Position numbers and translations under genes: made by a program. Shown here one piece after another: positions 42,361 to 51,675 of a stretch of DNA of 64,000 nucleotides. Source of the DNA: Actinokineospora diospyrosa (GTDB lineage Bacteria > Actinomycetota > Actinomycetes > Mycobacteriales > Pseudonocardiaceae); contig NZ_JAMTCO010000004.1 in the NCBI RefSeq assembly GCF_024171925.1, positions 291,428-355,427 of the forward strand, written 5' to 3'. The notes beneath the pieces were generated by a model, which saw only the letters and a list, made by a program, of their open reading frames with translations, was not told where the DNA came from and did no database searches. Numbering within the stretch: the stretch's first letter is position 1; each line of letters opens with the position of its first letter.

Positions 42361-43575
42361 ATGGTCGCGGCGGAGCAGGAGGGCTCTCGGGTGCTCGCAC
42401 CCGGTGAGCGCGCTGCCGCGCCGTGGACGACTTTCGCGGGCAAGACCGTGCTCGTGCTCGCGCAGCACCCGCAGGCCGTGACACGCCTGCTGTTCGACGT
42501 GCTCCCCCTCCTGCTTACTGACCCACGGATCAACGTCGTGTGGACAACACCGGATCTGCGGTACCGCTGGAGCAGCGAGTTCGACGACTTCCTCCGTGAA
42601 CTGGGCATCGCGCGCGTGCCGTGGTGGCAGGTCCTCACGACGCCGTACGACCTCGTGCTCTCTGCGTGTTTCGGCGGCCTGGACGAGACCATCGGCCCCA
42701 AGGTGAAGCTACCGCACGGCATCAACGGGGCACGCTCGCGCATCGGCCCGTTCCCCGACGAGGAGCAGCACGACCTCCGAAGGGAGAAGTTGATGAAGGA
42801 CGGCAAGGTTGTGGCCTCCGCACTCATGCTGTCGCACGAAGACGAACTCGCAGTGCTCGCCAAGTCGTGCCCGGAGGCCTTGCCGCACGCCGTCGTCGCG
42901 GGGTGTCCGTCCTTCGACCGGATGCTCGTGAGCAGGCGCCGGGCCAAGCGCTATCGACGGGCGCTGCGAGTCTGTCCCTGGCAGAAGCTCGTCGTCGTCA
43001 GCACCACTTGGTCGGAGCACTCCCTCTGGGGCTCGGACCCCACGGTCTTCGCGCGGCTGCGGGCCGCCCTGCCCTCGTGGAGGTACCGCATCGTGGTGAT
43101 CGTGCACCCGTTCATCTGGCTGCTCCACGGACGCCCAGCCGTGTTGGTCCGGTTAAAGCAGGCAGGGGTGACCGCTCTTCCCTACCGCGAAGGGTGGAGA
43201 GCTGCGCTCATCGCCGCAGACCTCCTCGCCGGAGACCACGGATCGGTCACCCAGTACGGCGCCGCGCTGGGGTTGCCGGTCCTGATGACCACCCGGTCGC
43301 TGCGAGATGTCCGGCGGGACAGCACCGCGGACAGGCTGTCGCGGCTGGCAACTCCGTTCGACCCGCGCAAGCCGTTGTTGCGGCAGGTACGTGCGGCACT
43401 GAAAGCGGGAGGGTCGCGCGACTTCGCGGACATCGCGCTGTCGAACCATGGACAGGCGACCGAGATCATCCACCGGGTCTGCTACGAGCTGTTGGGAATC
43501 CCGAAACCTGGAGGCGTCGTGCTGGTCAGGCCGCTGCGGAGGCCATTTCCGATCGACCTAAGCGACGTCGAGTGA
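42361..43575 (+). CDS. GT-B-like protein (CDP-glycerol transferase-like fold), uncertain
   Basis: ATG 42361 right behind GGGAGTCGGA; 404 residues. It has alternating strands and helices typical of a GT-B/epimerase-like fold: KTVLVLAQHPQAVTRLLFDV, INVVWTTPDLR, LVLSACFGG, VKLPHGIN, KLVVVSTTWSEHSLWG, YRIVVIVHPFIWLLHG, and late DLLAGDHGSVTQYGAALGLP, the sort of motif seen in CDP-glycerol:polyglycerol phosphotransferases. No membrane anchor. It is divergent from the BTAD-STAND gene and its 3' end overlaps the next, convergent STAND gene by 18 bp. A sugar- or polyol-linked effector or cargo is possible; substrate unknown. Confidence 0.65.
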   Translation: MVAAEQEGSRVLAPGERAAAPWTTFAGKTVLVLAQHPQAVTRLLFDVLPLLLTDPRINVVWTTPDLRYRWSSEFDDFLRELGIARVPWWQVLTTPYDLVLSACFGGLDETIGPKVKLPHGINGARSRIGPFPDEEQHDLRREKLMKDGKVVASALMLSHEDELAVLAKSCPEALPHAVVAGCPSFDRMLVSRRRAKRYRRALRVCPWQKLVVVSTTWSEHSLWGSDPTVFARLRAALPSWRYRIVVIVHPFIWLLHGRPAVLVRLKQAGVTALPYREGWRAALIAADLLAGDHGSVTQYGAALGLPVLMTTRSLRDVRRDSTADRLSRLATPFDPRKPLLRQVRAALKAGGSRDFADIALSNHGQATEIIHRVCYELLGIPKPGGVVLVRPLRRPFPIDLSDVE

Positions 43576-45660
43576 CCGCAACCGCTCTCGGATCCGGTTC
43601 GCCTTGGGATGCCGCAGCGTGGTGAAAGTCTCCAGCGCCTCCTCCCAGTAGCGCCGAGCGGCGCTGCGGTCACCCGCCATCAGCGTCACCTCGCCGAGTT
43701 TCTCCACCACGTCGACGCGCAACGCCAGCGCCGCCGGGTCGAGTGCCTCAAGCCCTTCGGTCATCTCCGCGATCGCACGGCCGAACTGGCACTGGCGGGC
43801 ACGGGTCTCTCCGAGTCCGACGAGCGCTTGCGCCCGGCACGTGTTGTCACCGATGGAGGCAGCGGCCCGCGTCGCGCGTGCGAAGTAGCCAGCCGCGCTC
43901 GCGTCGTCGCCGAGTCCGGCCAGTGCGTAGCCGAGACAGCACAGCACTAGGGCTGCCCCACGCTGATGGTCGTGCTGCTCGTTGACCGTCAGCGCACGTA
44001 GGTACAAGCCGACCGCGTCCTGTAGCTGCCCGTCAGCGTGGGCGATTCGGCCGAGACACTCCAGAGCCGTTGCGATGGCTCGCGAGTCGCCTGTGGTCTC
44101 CGCCAGTTCCCAGGCCAGCAGCGCGGCCCGCAACGCCGCCGCGGAGTCACTGAGCCGCAGGTGGGCTGCAGCGAGGTGCACGAGCAGGCGGGATCCCACC
44201 ACCGGGTTGCCGAGCCGGGCTGCGGCACCTGCGCCGATCTCACAGGCCTCGATCCATTCCGGGTGGAAGCCCCGGTAGAGGAATAGGCCCCACAGCGCGT
44301 CGCTCAACCGCCAGGTGAGGTCGTCCCAGCCGAACGCGGCCGCGACCCGCAACACCCCCATGAGGTTGGACAGCTGCGTCTCCAGCCAGTCAAGCGCATC
44401 ACCAGTAGTGCCGAACAGCCGCGGTCTCGGTGTCAGATAGTGATCACCGAGGTGGAATCGAAGCTCCGTCGCCACGAGGTCCGCGGTGACCGCACGTTCG
44501 AGGTACCACTCGGTCATGGCGCGCACCGCGTCGTGCCGGACCGTTGCGGTGTCCTCGCGTTCCGCGCATCGCTGCGCGTGCAGGCGCAGCAGGTCGTGCA
44601 TCCGGAAGCGATCCTCCTCCACCTCGATCACCATGTTGGCGTCGACCAGGACGTCCAGCGCGTCTCTAGCGAGCTCGACGGACGTGGCGGTGGCCGCTGC
44701 GGCGACCTCGCTGCCGAACTCCGCACCGGGGTGCAACGCGATGCGGCGATACACCTCGGCCACGCTGGCGCCCAACTCGCGGTACGACAGGTCGAACGCC
44801 GCCTCGACCGAGACCCCGCCGTCTTCGAGCACCAGGGCGGATAACCGCCGCCGCTCGTCAGCGAGCTCGCGCACCATCCGGTCTACCGGCCACCGCGGCC
44901 TGCCGACCAAGCGCGCCGCCGCGACACTCAGCGCCAGGGGCACCCCGCCGCACAACGCTGCTAGCGCGCAGACCGAGCTCGGCTCGACGACGCGACCGGG
45001 GCCGAGCGTCCGCACGACCAGCGTCGCGGCATCCTCGTCGGGCAGGGGCGACACCGGCAGCACTCTCGCACCACGCAGCACCATCCCACCGAGGTACGTA
45101 CGGCTGGTGATGATGACGACGTTGTTCCCCATGCCGGGCAACAACATCTGCGCCTGGGCCGTGGATGCCGCGTCGTCCAACAGCAGGGCGATGGACCGAC
45201 CAGCGGTGACAGACCGAAACAGTGCGCTGCGCTCGTCCAGCTCGGGCGGAACCTCTGCCGCAGGCACCCCCAGGCCTCTCAACAGCCTGCCCAGCACCCG
45301 ACCTGGTTCCGCCGGGCCCTGGGCGCCGAACGCGGAGAGGTCCGCGTACAGCTGGCCGTCAACGAACCGGTCAGCACGGTCACCGAGCCACTTCAATGCC
45401 AGCGCGGTCTTGCCCATGCCACCTGATCCGACGATGACCACAACCGCGTGGCCAGAACTGCGATCCAACGCTTCGTCCAACCCGGCAAGTTCGATGGCCC
45501 GGCCGGTGAAACACGCCGGGCTCGGCGGGAGTTGACGAGGAGGCGTGGACGGTACGGCCGAGTGCAGGTGAACATCGCCGCTGACCTGTCCAGCCTGCAC
45601 GACGTTGCCGATCACGGTCCCCGTCACGTGGTTCTCGACTTCGGCATGGCTGCCGTCCAT
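43558..45660 (-). CDS. NB-ARC/STAND-TPR protein with amyloid-like N-terminal motif
   Basis: ATG 45660 with GGGGAGGT 4 bp upstream; 700 residues. Residues 8-33 read as HVTGTVIGNVVQAGQVSGDV followed by HLH, a pattern close to the RHIM-like bacterial amyloid signalling motifs that sit at the N-termini of NLR-like proteins. Then an NB-ARC ATPase: Walker A VGSGGMGKTAL (about 78), Walker B IALLLDDA (about 158), the ITSRTYLGG sensor and a GGVPLALSVAAARL GxP motif. A helical domain with MHDLLRLHAQ leads to TPRs (about 475-670). No BTAD domain is present. The expected effector would carry a matching motif; none is visible in this window. Confidence 0.85.
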   Translation of the reverse strand: MDGSHAEVENHVTGTVIGNVVQAGQVSGDVHLHSAVPSTPPRQLPPSPACFTGRAIELAGLDEALDRSSGHAVVVIVGSGGMGKTALALKWLGDRADRFVDGQLYADLSAFGAQGPAEPGRVLGRLLRGLGVPAAEVPPELDERSALFRSVTAGRSIALLLDDAASTAQAQMLLPGMGNNVVIITSRTYLGGMVLRGARVLPVSPLPDEDAATLVVRTLGPGRVVEPSSVCALAALCGGVPLALSVAAARLVGRPRWPVDRMVRELADERRRLSALVLEDGGVSVEAAFDLSYRELGASVAEVYRRIALHPGAEFGSEVAAAATATSVELARDALDVLVDANMVIEVEEDRFRMHDLLRLHAQRCAEREDTATVRHDAVRAMTEWYLERAVTADLVATELRFHLGDHYLTPRPRLFGTTGDALDWLETQLSNLMGVLRVAAAFGWDDLTWRLSDALWGLFLYRGFHPEWIEACEIGAGAAARLGNPVVGSRLLVHLAAAHLRLSDSAAALRAALLAWELAETTGDSRAIATALECLGRIAHADGQLQDAVGLYLRALTVNEQHDHQRGAALVLCCLGYALAGLGDDASAAGYFARATRAAASIGDNTCRAQALVGLGETRARQCQFGRAIAEMTEGLEALDPAALALRVDVVEKLGEVTLMAGDRSAARRYWEEALETFTTLRHPKANRIRERLRSLDVA

Positions 45661-45765
45661 CGGCACCTCCCCGAACCGGTACAGGCTTCGGAGTATCCGC
45701 ACCGGGGAGCGGCAACTGGCTGGACGACAGCCACTCTCACCTGATCGTCGCACCAGCGAGAACGC

Positions 45766-48700
45766 TCAGTAGCCGTCGCCGACAAGCGAGCAGTCCGGCC
45801 ACACGCGCAGAACTGCCTGTTGGTCGAAGACTCCGATGTCGCGTCGCAGATCGTCGAGCATCCCCGCACGCACGTCGGCGTCCTCCACCTCACCGGTCAG
45901 CCTATGCGCTTCGGCAAGAAGCGTCACGGCCTCATCGCACGACTCGTCCGACAAAACCAGTGCCTTGTGGCGCAGGTCTCGCCACAGGTCGAACCGGCGA
46001 AGACGCGGAAACTTGGCATGAGCCTGACGACCGAGCACGATGGCTTCGTCCAAGGCCGCCAGAGAGGAAACGGCATCTCCGGATTCGCCGAGAATTCCAG
46101 CGATGTTGCTCAATGTGCCCGCGAGTCCGCCTACCGCGGCCTCGTTGCCCATCGTCAGGAGATCGCGCCAGATCCCTTCGGCCTTCCGGCTCGTGCGCAA
46201 CGCCTGGTGGGGGCCACCGCGACGATCGCCCAGGAACCGTTGCGTCTTCGCCATCTCCGCGTACACGAAGGCCACGCTTGGCAGGTACTTCTGCGCATCT
46301 TGGTCGGCCAACTGTCGGAAGCGGCCGAGTGCCTCGTTGTGGGCGTGCAACGCCTTGCGGTGCTGTCCTTGGCCTGATCTGGTCACGCCCAGCAGTTGCG
46401 TGATCTCGGCGGCCAGTTGGTCGAAGGCTCCGGGCTGTTCCCTGACCAGCACCCTCGCCTGGCGCATCGACTCGAAGGCAGTCGCTGCCGCGCGGAGGTT
46501 TCTGCCCAGGGGTACGAAGCTCTGGCTCAAGTGGTAAAGCGCGGTGGTGTGGCGTGGCCTCGATTCGCCGGGGGCGGTGTTCATCAGCTCGGTGGTGATC
46601 ACGACCGCCTCCGCGATCGCCTCGTGCGCACGTTGCCATTGGTCCTGCACCCAGTAATCCAGGAACAGTCGGACGAGAGTGTCGGCGAGCTGCGGCAGGA
46701 ACTCACGAGGTCGTGAATCCGCGAGCTTGCGGTGAATGTCGGCCGCGGCGGTGTCGTCTTCCACCGCCTCTCCCAGCCTGCCGAGGATCCGGAGGTGGAC
46801 CGCCCGATTACCCAGCGCCATCGCCAGATCAGCCAGATGGAACTCTGGCCGGTGATCAGCCAGCCGGCGGAAGATTCGCTGTGCGGCAGTGAGCTCCTGT
46901 ACCGCGTCCGAGTGGTGGCCTTGACGACCAATCGCCAGCGCCCGATTGTTGTGCACGTGAGCGAGCAGCGCCTCGAACCGTTCGCCATAGGTCTGCACCA
47001 GCATCTCGGCGGTTTCCAGCGCCTCGTCGGCGAGCTCCACGCCTTCGGCAGCGTCACCGAGCGCGAACATAATCCCGCTGTAGTTGCTAAGCAGGCTGGC
47101 GAGATCTTCCGCGAACGCGTCCGGAACGTGTTGTGCGAGTGGTCGGAAGATCTGGGCAGCCCGTTCGAACACCTCGGCGCTCTCCCTTTCCCGTCCGGCT
47201 TCAGCCAGCGCATAACCCTGCTGTTGCAGCACCGCCGCTAGTTCTGGAAGGTAACTGAGGTCATCCTCGCTGAGCCGGTCACAGATCGCCGCCGTCTCAT
47301 CGAGCAGCGCCAACGCTTCCTCACGCTCGCCCGCCGCAAGCAGCTGCTTGGCGAACTCCGTGGAAGTCAGCACCAGTTCATCGGCGAACCGGTCTTCATC
47401 CAGCTCGGCGAGCTCACGCAACAACGCGACCGCTTCTCGTGAGCCGTCGAGCGAATCGTCGTAGTGGCCGAGGCCGTACAGCGCACTGGAAAGCTCGATC
47501 AGCGCGTTGGCAAGCGCCGCTTTCACCATCGGCTCGCCGCGTTCGGACGCCATCTCGCGGTGCAACCGCACTGCCTCGACGAGAACAGGAACTGCAGCAT
47601 CCAGATCGTTCACCGCGATGAGCCGCGTCCCGTGGTCGCTCAGCAGCACCGCGAGTTCGGCATCGGCCAGCGAACTGTGCCGGTGAACCTCGAGGGCACG
47701 ACCGGTGGCCACGGCCGCGAACTCGGCGAGCGCGATGCTGCCAGGAGGCAGATCTGCCACTACCGCGTCCAGCAGTGCGCGATCCGCTGAGGTACTGACC
47801 ACAGTGGACAGAGCAGAGGTGAGCCCCGTCGGGTTCGTCAGCGTCGGCGCGACCTCCATCCCGATCGGGACCAGGCGCGTAGGAGTACTGCGCACCATGT
47901 TCTCGATGGCACCCACCAGAGCGGTGTGTCGCGGCGCCGCCCGACCCAGCACCGTGATCGCCTGCCTGGCCTGAGCCGCTTCCGCGGCCGTCAGCAGCAA
48001 CGTGACGAGGTCCGGGAACTTGGCGATGGTTGTAACGGCGTGGTCCTCGCCCAGCCGGTCGGGCCGCATCCCGTTGAGTAACGCTTCGCCTTGGTAGAGG
48101 TCGCGCGACCAGGTGAGAAACCGTTCAACCAGGTCCTGGGGCTGTCCCGCGAACGTCGGTAGCGCGCTGAGGAGCCGGACCGCCTCGCCGCGGTCCGCAG
48201 CGCCGAACAGAGTTCCAGCCACCACGACCTGGTCAAGTCGGCCCCGATGCGCGTCGGTCAGTGCATATGTGTCAATGGTGCGTTCCCAGTAAACGTGCTC
48301 GTGCCGCAGGACCCGCCGTACAGGGTCGACCCAAGCAGGTCCGCGACCTGCTGGTTCGACCTCGTCGAGCACCGCAGCCAGTGCAGCCGCGTGGATGTCC
48401 AGCGCATTGCGGTAGCGGTGGTCGTCGAGATCAGCGGGCGGCGGCACGAGTCCAGGCGGCCGGGAGAGCCTCGTGCTGAACGCTGTCGCCGCTCTGGCGA
48501 ACTCGCCCGGTCGATCGTCGTCGGTGACCAGGGCTGGCAGCGCAAGTTCGTGCATGGATGCGAGAACTGCCGCAGCCGTTTCATCGTCGGCTTCCAGCAG
48601 ACCGTCCTGCCATTCACCGATGGATCTGCTCAGCAGCAGTACACGCGCTGGTTCTGCACTGGCGCGGGCGCTGAGCGCCTCCACCACTGAGATGACCTGG

Positions 48701-49803
48701 TCGACGCGTCCCTCAGCGTAGTCGATCACAATCAGTTGCCGACCGCCCTTCGCGCCGACGCGGGCGAGGAACTCGGCGGGCAGGTCGTTGCGCAGCATCC
48801 CGGCCGTCCATCCCTGCTTGCCGACCATCGAGCAGAGTTTGAGCGCCAAACGAGTCTTGCCCTGCCCGCCCTCAGCGGTGATCAACAGGCAGGACAAGGG
48901 CAATTCATCCCCAATCCATGCCATGAGCGCCGCTAGCATGTCGGCGCGGTGCTGGAACGGCACCACCCCGTACTCGGCACGCAGCAACGCGCTCGGCAGG
49001 TGCAGAGCGCCGAGTTCACACTGTCCTTCGAACAGGCTCACCGCTTCAGCCGAAGCCGACTCAGACCAAACCTGCTCACGCACGTCGTCGCGGCTGCGGG
49101 CAAGCAGCGAGCTCATGCGGGTATGCAGCTGAGGGGTGGCCTTGTAGGTGGTGTCGAAGTGCGTGAACTCCTCACGGGCCAGCCGGTGCTGACCGGTCGC
49201 GATCATCGCGGTGGCCCACAGCTCGAACAGGTCCTCGTCATGCGCCCACCTCGTGCGATACCTGTTGAGCTCCGTGAGCGCATCAGGGTGCCAGCCCAGT
49301 CTGATCAGGCGACCAGCTCGGTCGTGGCAGGCGTCGCGATGTTGACGATCGAGGTCCGTGCGGATGTTCCGCAACTCGGAGCCAGCCAGCGCACCCAGCG
49401 GCTCGCCGCGGAACTCCTCAATCGCAGCGCCGAGCTCCTCCACAGCCTTCTCGTCGCTGTCAGCGGCCTTGGCAGCCGCGACACGGGTCCGGAATCTCCG
49501 GTAGTCGACACACATCGGGTCTGCCACGGTCAACCGCAGGTAACCGACACCGTCCGGTTGCAACGTGGCGCGGTCCTTGAACGCAGAGACCAGGGTGCGC
49601 CGAAGATCAGTAACGTACCCATCGAATGTGGTCTCAGCGCGGTCCTTACCGTCCCACAACCACGATTTGAGCTTGCGCCTGGCCACTGGAGCGCCCTGGT
49701 TGATCAACAGCATCGCCAACAGCACCTGGAGTTTCGGCTCCAGCACAAGGACCGTGCCCGCGTCGTTGAACGCCTTCACCTGCTCGAGGACCCGGAACTC
49801 CAT
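45766..49803 (-). CDS. Very large BTAD-STAND-TPR protein
   Basis: Start set at ATG 49803 (MEFRVLEQVKAFND), where the winged helix begins; the open frame upstream to 50019 is Arg/Ser-rich and not protein-like. The 1345 residues start with an OmpR-type winged helix (1-95) and BTAD (about 100-260). The P-loop NTPase has ITAEGGQGKTRLAL (about 313), Walker B LIVIDYAEGR (about 359) and LLLLSRS. The second half is long, with about 600 residues of TPR-like helices (RESAEVFERAAQIFRPLAQH, SDAVQELTAAQRIFRRLADH). It differs from AfsR types in its GGQGKT loop. A cytoplasmic sensor-regulator of the STAND class; signal and DNA target unknown. Confidence 0.83.
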   Translation of the reverse strand: MEFRVLEQVKAFNDAGTVLVLEPKLQVLLAMLLINQGAPVARRKLKSWLWDGKDRAETTFDGYVTDLRRTLVSAFKDRATLQPDGVGYLRLTVADPMCVDYRRFRTRVAAAKAADSDEKAVEELGAAIEEFRGEPLGALAGSELRNIRTDLDRQHRDACHDRAGRLIRLGWHPDALTELNRYRTRWAHDEDLFELWATAMIATGQHRLAREEFTHFDTTYKATPQLHTRMSSLLARSRDDVREQVWSESASAEAVSLFEGQCELGALHLPSALLRAEYGVVPFQHRADMLAALMAWIGDELPLSCLLITAEGGQGKTRLALKLCSMVGKQGWTAGMLRNDLPAEFLARVGAKGGRQLIVIDYAEGRVDQVISVVEALSARASAEPARVLLLSRSIGEWQDGLLEADDETAAAVLASMHELALPALVTDDDRPGEFARAATAFSTRLSRPPGLVPPPADLDDHRYRNALDIHAAALAAVLDEVEPAGRGPAWVDPVRRVLRHEHVYWERTIDTYALTDAHRGRLDQVVVAGTLFGAADRGEAVRLLSALPTFAGQPQDLVERFLTWSRDLYQGEALLNGMRPDRLGEDHAVTTIAKFPDLVTLLLTAAEAAQARQAITVLGRAAPRHTALVGAIENMVRSTPTRLVPIGMEVAPTLTNPTGLTSALSTVVSTSADRALLDAVVADLPPGSIALAEFAAVATGRALEVHRHSSLADAELAVLLSDHGTRLIAVNDLDAAVPVLVEAVRLHREMASERGEPMVKAALANALIELSSALYGLGHYDDSLDGSREAVALLRELAELDEDRFADELVLTSTEFAKQLLAAGEREEALALLDETAAICDRLSEDDLSYLPELAAVLQQQGYALAEAGRERESAEVFERAAQIFRPLAQHVPDAFAEDLASLLSNYSGIMFALGDAAEGVELADEALETAEMLVQTYGERFEALLAHVHNNRALAIGRQGHHSDAVQELTAAQRIFRRLADHRPEFHLADLAMALGNRAVHLRILGRLGEAVEDDTAAADIHRKLADSRPREFLPQLADTLVRLFLDYWVQDQWQRAHEAIAEAVVITTELMNTAPGESRPRHTTALYHLSQSFVPLGRNLRAAATAFESMRQARVLVREQPGAFDQLAAEITQLLGVTRSGQGQHRKALHAHNEALGRFRQLADQDAQKYLPSVAFVYAEMAKTQRFLGDRRGGPHQALRTSRKAEGIWRDLLTMGNEAAVGGLAGTLSNIAGILGESGDAVSSLAALDEAIVLGRQAHAKFPRLRRFDLWRDLRHKALVLSDESCDEAVTLLAEAHRLTGEVEDADVRAGMLDDLRRDIGVFDQQAVLRVWPDCSLVGDGY

Positions 49804-50062
49804 GGACGCACACCCAACCCCTGCCGTAGCAACCGACAAACGATCCAACCAGGCAACGCGAGCAGAAGACCTCCACGACATGCGGCCAACCGAGTGAAAT
49901 GCCACATCCGGCACCAGCGAACACCTCAACCAACCTGGCCGCACGGCGGTGACCCTAGACTTCTTACTACCTCCAGACCGATGAGCAAGGCGCTGGAACA
50001 CCACGCCGTCGTGGGTCAACGAACTACGCGAGAACCCATAAACCGCAGACGGTGAAAGCGCT

Positions 50063-50207
50063 GGGGAGCAGCGCGGGGAGCAAATGGGGAGCAGTCAGAC
50101 ACGCCCAACGGACCCGAACTGCATTCAACGACTCTGAACGGATCCGCGCTGACCTGCGGAAATTGTGTTTCCGCAGGTCAGCGCATCATCGCGTCCTTGG
50201 TTCACAC
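50063..50207 (+). repeat. Left composite repeat: three GGGGAGCA units, shared block, palindrome
   Basis: GGGGAGCA at 50063, 50075 and 50086 (spacing 12 then 11), then CAACGACTCTGAACGG at 50126, a 17-bp-stem palindrome at 50146-50184 and GTTCACAC at 50200-50207. The same parts in the same order and orientation, over the same 145 bp, occur at 59658-59802. The block ends CAACGACTCTGA in both copies, readable as QRL-stop, which resembles the tail of a lost gene. Confidence 0.88.
50146..50184. repeat. Perfect 17-bp inverted repeat, 5-base loop
   Basis: GCGCTGACCTGCGGAAA (50146-50162) pairs fully with TTTCCGCAGGTCAGCGC (50168-50184) around TTGTG. A weaker dyad of the same core, GACCTGCG...CGCAGGTC, lies at 50235-50262. 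It is too far from any gene end to be a plain terminator. Confidence 0.9.
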
Positions 50208-50553
50208 ACAAAGGCTCTCTGGGCAGCGCTCAACGACCTGCGACGGCGTCCAACCGCAGGTCAACGGCATCGTACGGCCAGCTCGGGATGCCGTAGGTCG
50301 GTGAGCCCTTATTTGTCACAGCGGTCTCGACCGCTGTGGTCAGCATCTCCACCAGCCGCAGACTCACCGCGGCCAGCCATGGGCCCTTCTGACACACAGT
50401 ACAGCCCAATCCGCAGGTCAGAACCATCGAGCCGATTACGCCAGCTTTGGTAGCTCCGGTGATGACAGCCAGCTGCCCCAACTCGATGTTGGACTTGAGA
50501 CGCTACTCACGCTCCACCCATTTACCATGGTCGACTTGGTCCGCCGGTGGCGC

Positions 50554-51675
50554 CTAGGGGCAAGGGGTGTCAGTGGTGATCGGGGTCCTGCGGCGGGACC
50601 AACTGCTGGGCACGGGCAGGTTGCCGTTGATGACGAGGGTGACGACGACGCTCGGGGAATGTGGAGCTGTCATCCCGTGCTGTTGGGGTCCGAGGGCGAA
50701 TAGGTAGTTCTCGGGTGTTCCGATGGGCAGCACCTTTCGGCTCATGTCGAGGACGGCGAGGATTGAGAGGCGGACACCGTCGGCGGCGGCGTACTGGGTG
50801 GGCTGGCCGATGTACTTGGTGGCAGTGCCAGGGGTGACGGGTTGGTCGCGGGCGACCTTGAGTTCAGCGGTGATGCCGTCGTGTCGGGTGTCGAGGTATC
50901 CGTGTCCGAGGGCGGTGCCGCGTTCGACTCGGCCTTCGAGGGTGGGGTCGGCGAGGAGGGCGGCGTGGAGATCGTCGTGGAACTGGCGTTCGCTCACGTG
51001 CTGGCCGCGGCGGTACTTCTTGTTCCAGGTCATGGCGAGCCCCACGCGGGAGATGGCGTTGAGCAGTCGGGCGAACGGCTGGAGTTGGTTGTGCGGGTAG
51101 CCGGCGGTGGCGAGCTTCTCGTAGATGCCGAGGAGGTGCTCGTCGAACACCTCGTACTGGGTGGTGGCGTCGCGGGCTGGGTCGTAGGGGCGCACTCGGA
51201 ACTCGCGGTGGCCGGCGACGTCGAGGGGTTGGCGCTTGGGGTTGCCGCTCTCGTCTGTGCCACGCCAGGTGAGGCGCACCAGGACGGGGGGCGCGTGCTG
51301 TGTGGTGGGGACGGCGTACCGCACGTGAAGGCTGCCCTTCCCCTCGTAGGTGTCCGGATCACCGGTGTGTTGGTGGCGCTGCCAGGTGAGCGCGGGCCGC
51401 TGGAGTTCGGCGTCGTTCAGGGTGCTGACGAGCTCGGCGTCCAGCCGTTCGACCCACGTTGGCCACGGGTCGGTCTGTACTTGCAGAGACAGAGTGTGGG
51501 TGAGGGTCGGGTCGACGATGGCGGGCCCGGTGAGGAGTGTGTCGTCGATCGACACCAGGGCAACAGCGACCGTCGGGCTATCGGGCTCGGGATCAGCGGG
51601 CGGCGTCCACGGCCTGGAGGCGTGTTGGGGTTCAGGTGTGCGGATGAACAGCAACGGCGCCGGGAGACCGGCCAC
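50554..51675 (-). CDS. PD-(D/E)XK-like nuclease domain, C-terminal part of a broken gene
   Basis: This frame runs from about 51,760 to a stop at 50554; the first start-like codon is GTG 51675 (MAGLPAPLLFIRTPEP), but the reading continues smoothly from the frame before it, so this is probably the C-terminal third of the gene that starts at 54836. Residues 1-200 are beta-rich with VLVRLTWRGTDESGNPKRQP. Then comes a nuclease-like core: VSERQFHDDLHAALLADPTL, GRVERGTALGHGYLDTRHDG and ITAELKVARDQP, giving the Asp...Glu-x-Lys motif of PD-(D/E)XK enzymes. Final strands are GVRLSILAVLDMSRKVLP. A DNA-cleaving effector is the likely role. Confidence 0.7.
   Translation of the reverse strand: MAGLPAPLLFIRTPEPQHASRPWTPPADPEPDSPTVAVALVSIDDTLLTGPAIVDPTLTHTLSLQVQTDPWPTWVERLDAELVSTLNDAELQRPALTWQRHQHTGDPDTYEGKGSLHVRYAVPTTQHAPPVLVRLTWRGTDESGNPKRQPLDVAGHREFRVRPYDPARDATTQYEVFDEHLLGIYEKLATAGYPHNQLQPFARLLNAISRVGLAMTWNKKYRRGQHVSERQFHDDLHAALLADPTLEGRVERGTALGHGYLDTRHDGITAELKVARDQPVTPGTATKYIGQPTQYAAADGVRLSILAVLDMSRKVLPIGTPENYLFALGPQQHGMTAPHSPSVVVTLVINGNLPVPSSWSRRRTPITTDTPCP

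Larger units (their letters stand above)
49804..50553. other. Intergenic region with composite repeat, no gene
   Basis: About 750 bp upstream of the BTAD-STAND gene and beyond the end of the broken nuclease gene. It holds the left 145-bp composite repeat (50063-50207) and further copies of CCGCAGGTCA at 50254 and 50411. Short open frames here are not protein-like. Confidence 0.65.

Noticed and set aside
49949..50019. TTG/GTG-type starts upstream of the 1345-residue STAND protein
   Set aside because: The extension is Arg/Ser-rich and the winged helix begins at 49803, so translation from the upstream starts is unlikely.
50146..50184. Reading the 17-bp palindrome as a simple transcription terminator
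   Set aside because: The nearest gene end pointing to it is absent: the genes on both sides point away or end hundreds of bases off, and the same composite recurs at 59.7 kb.
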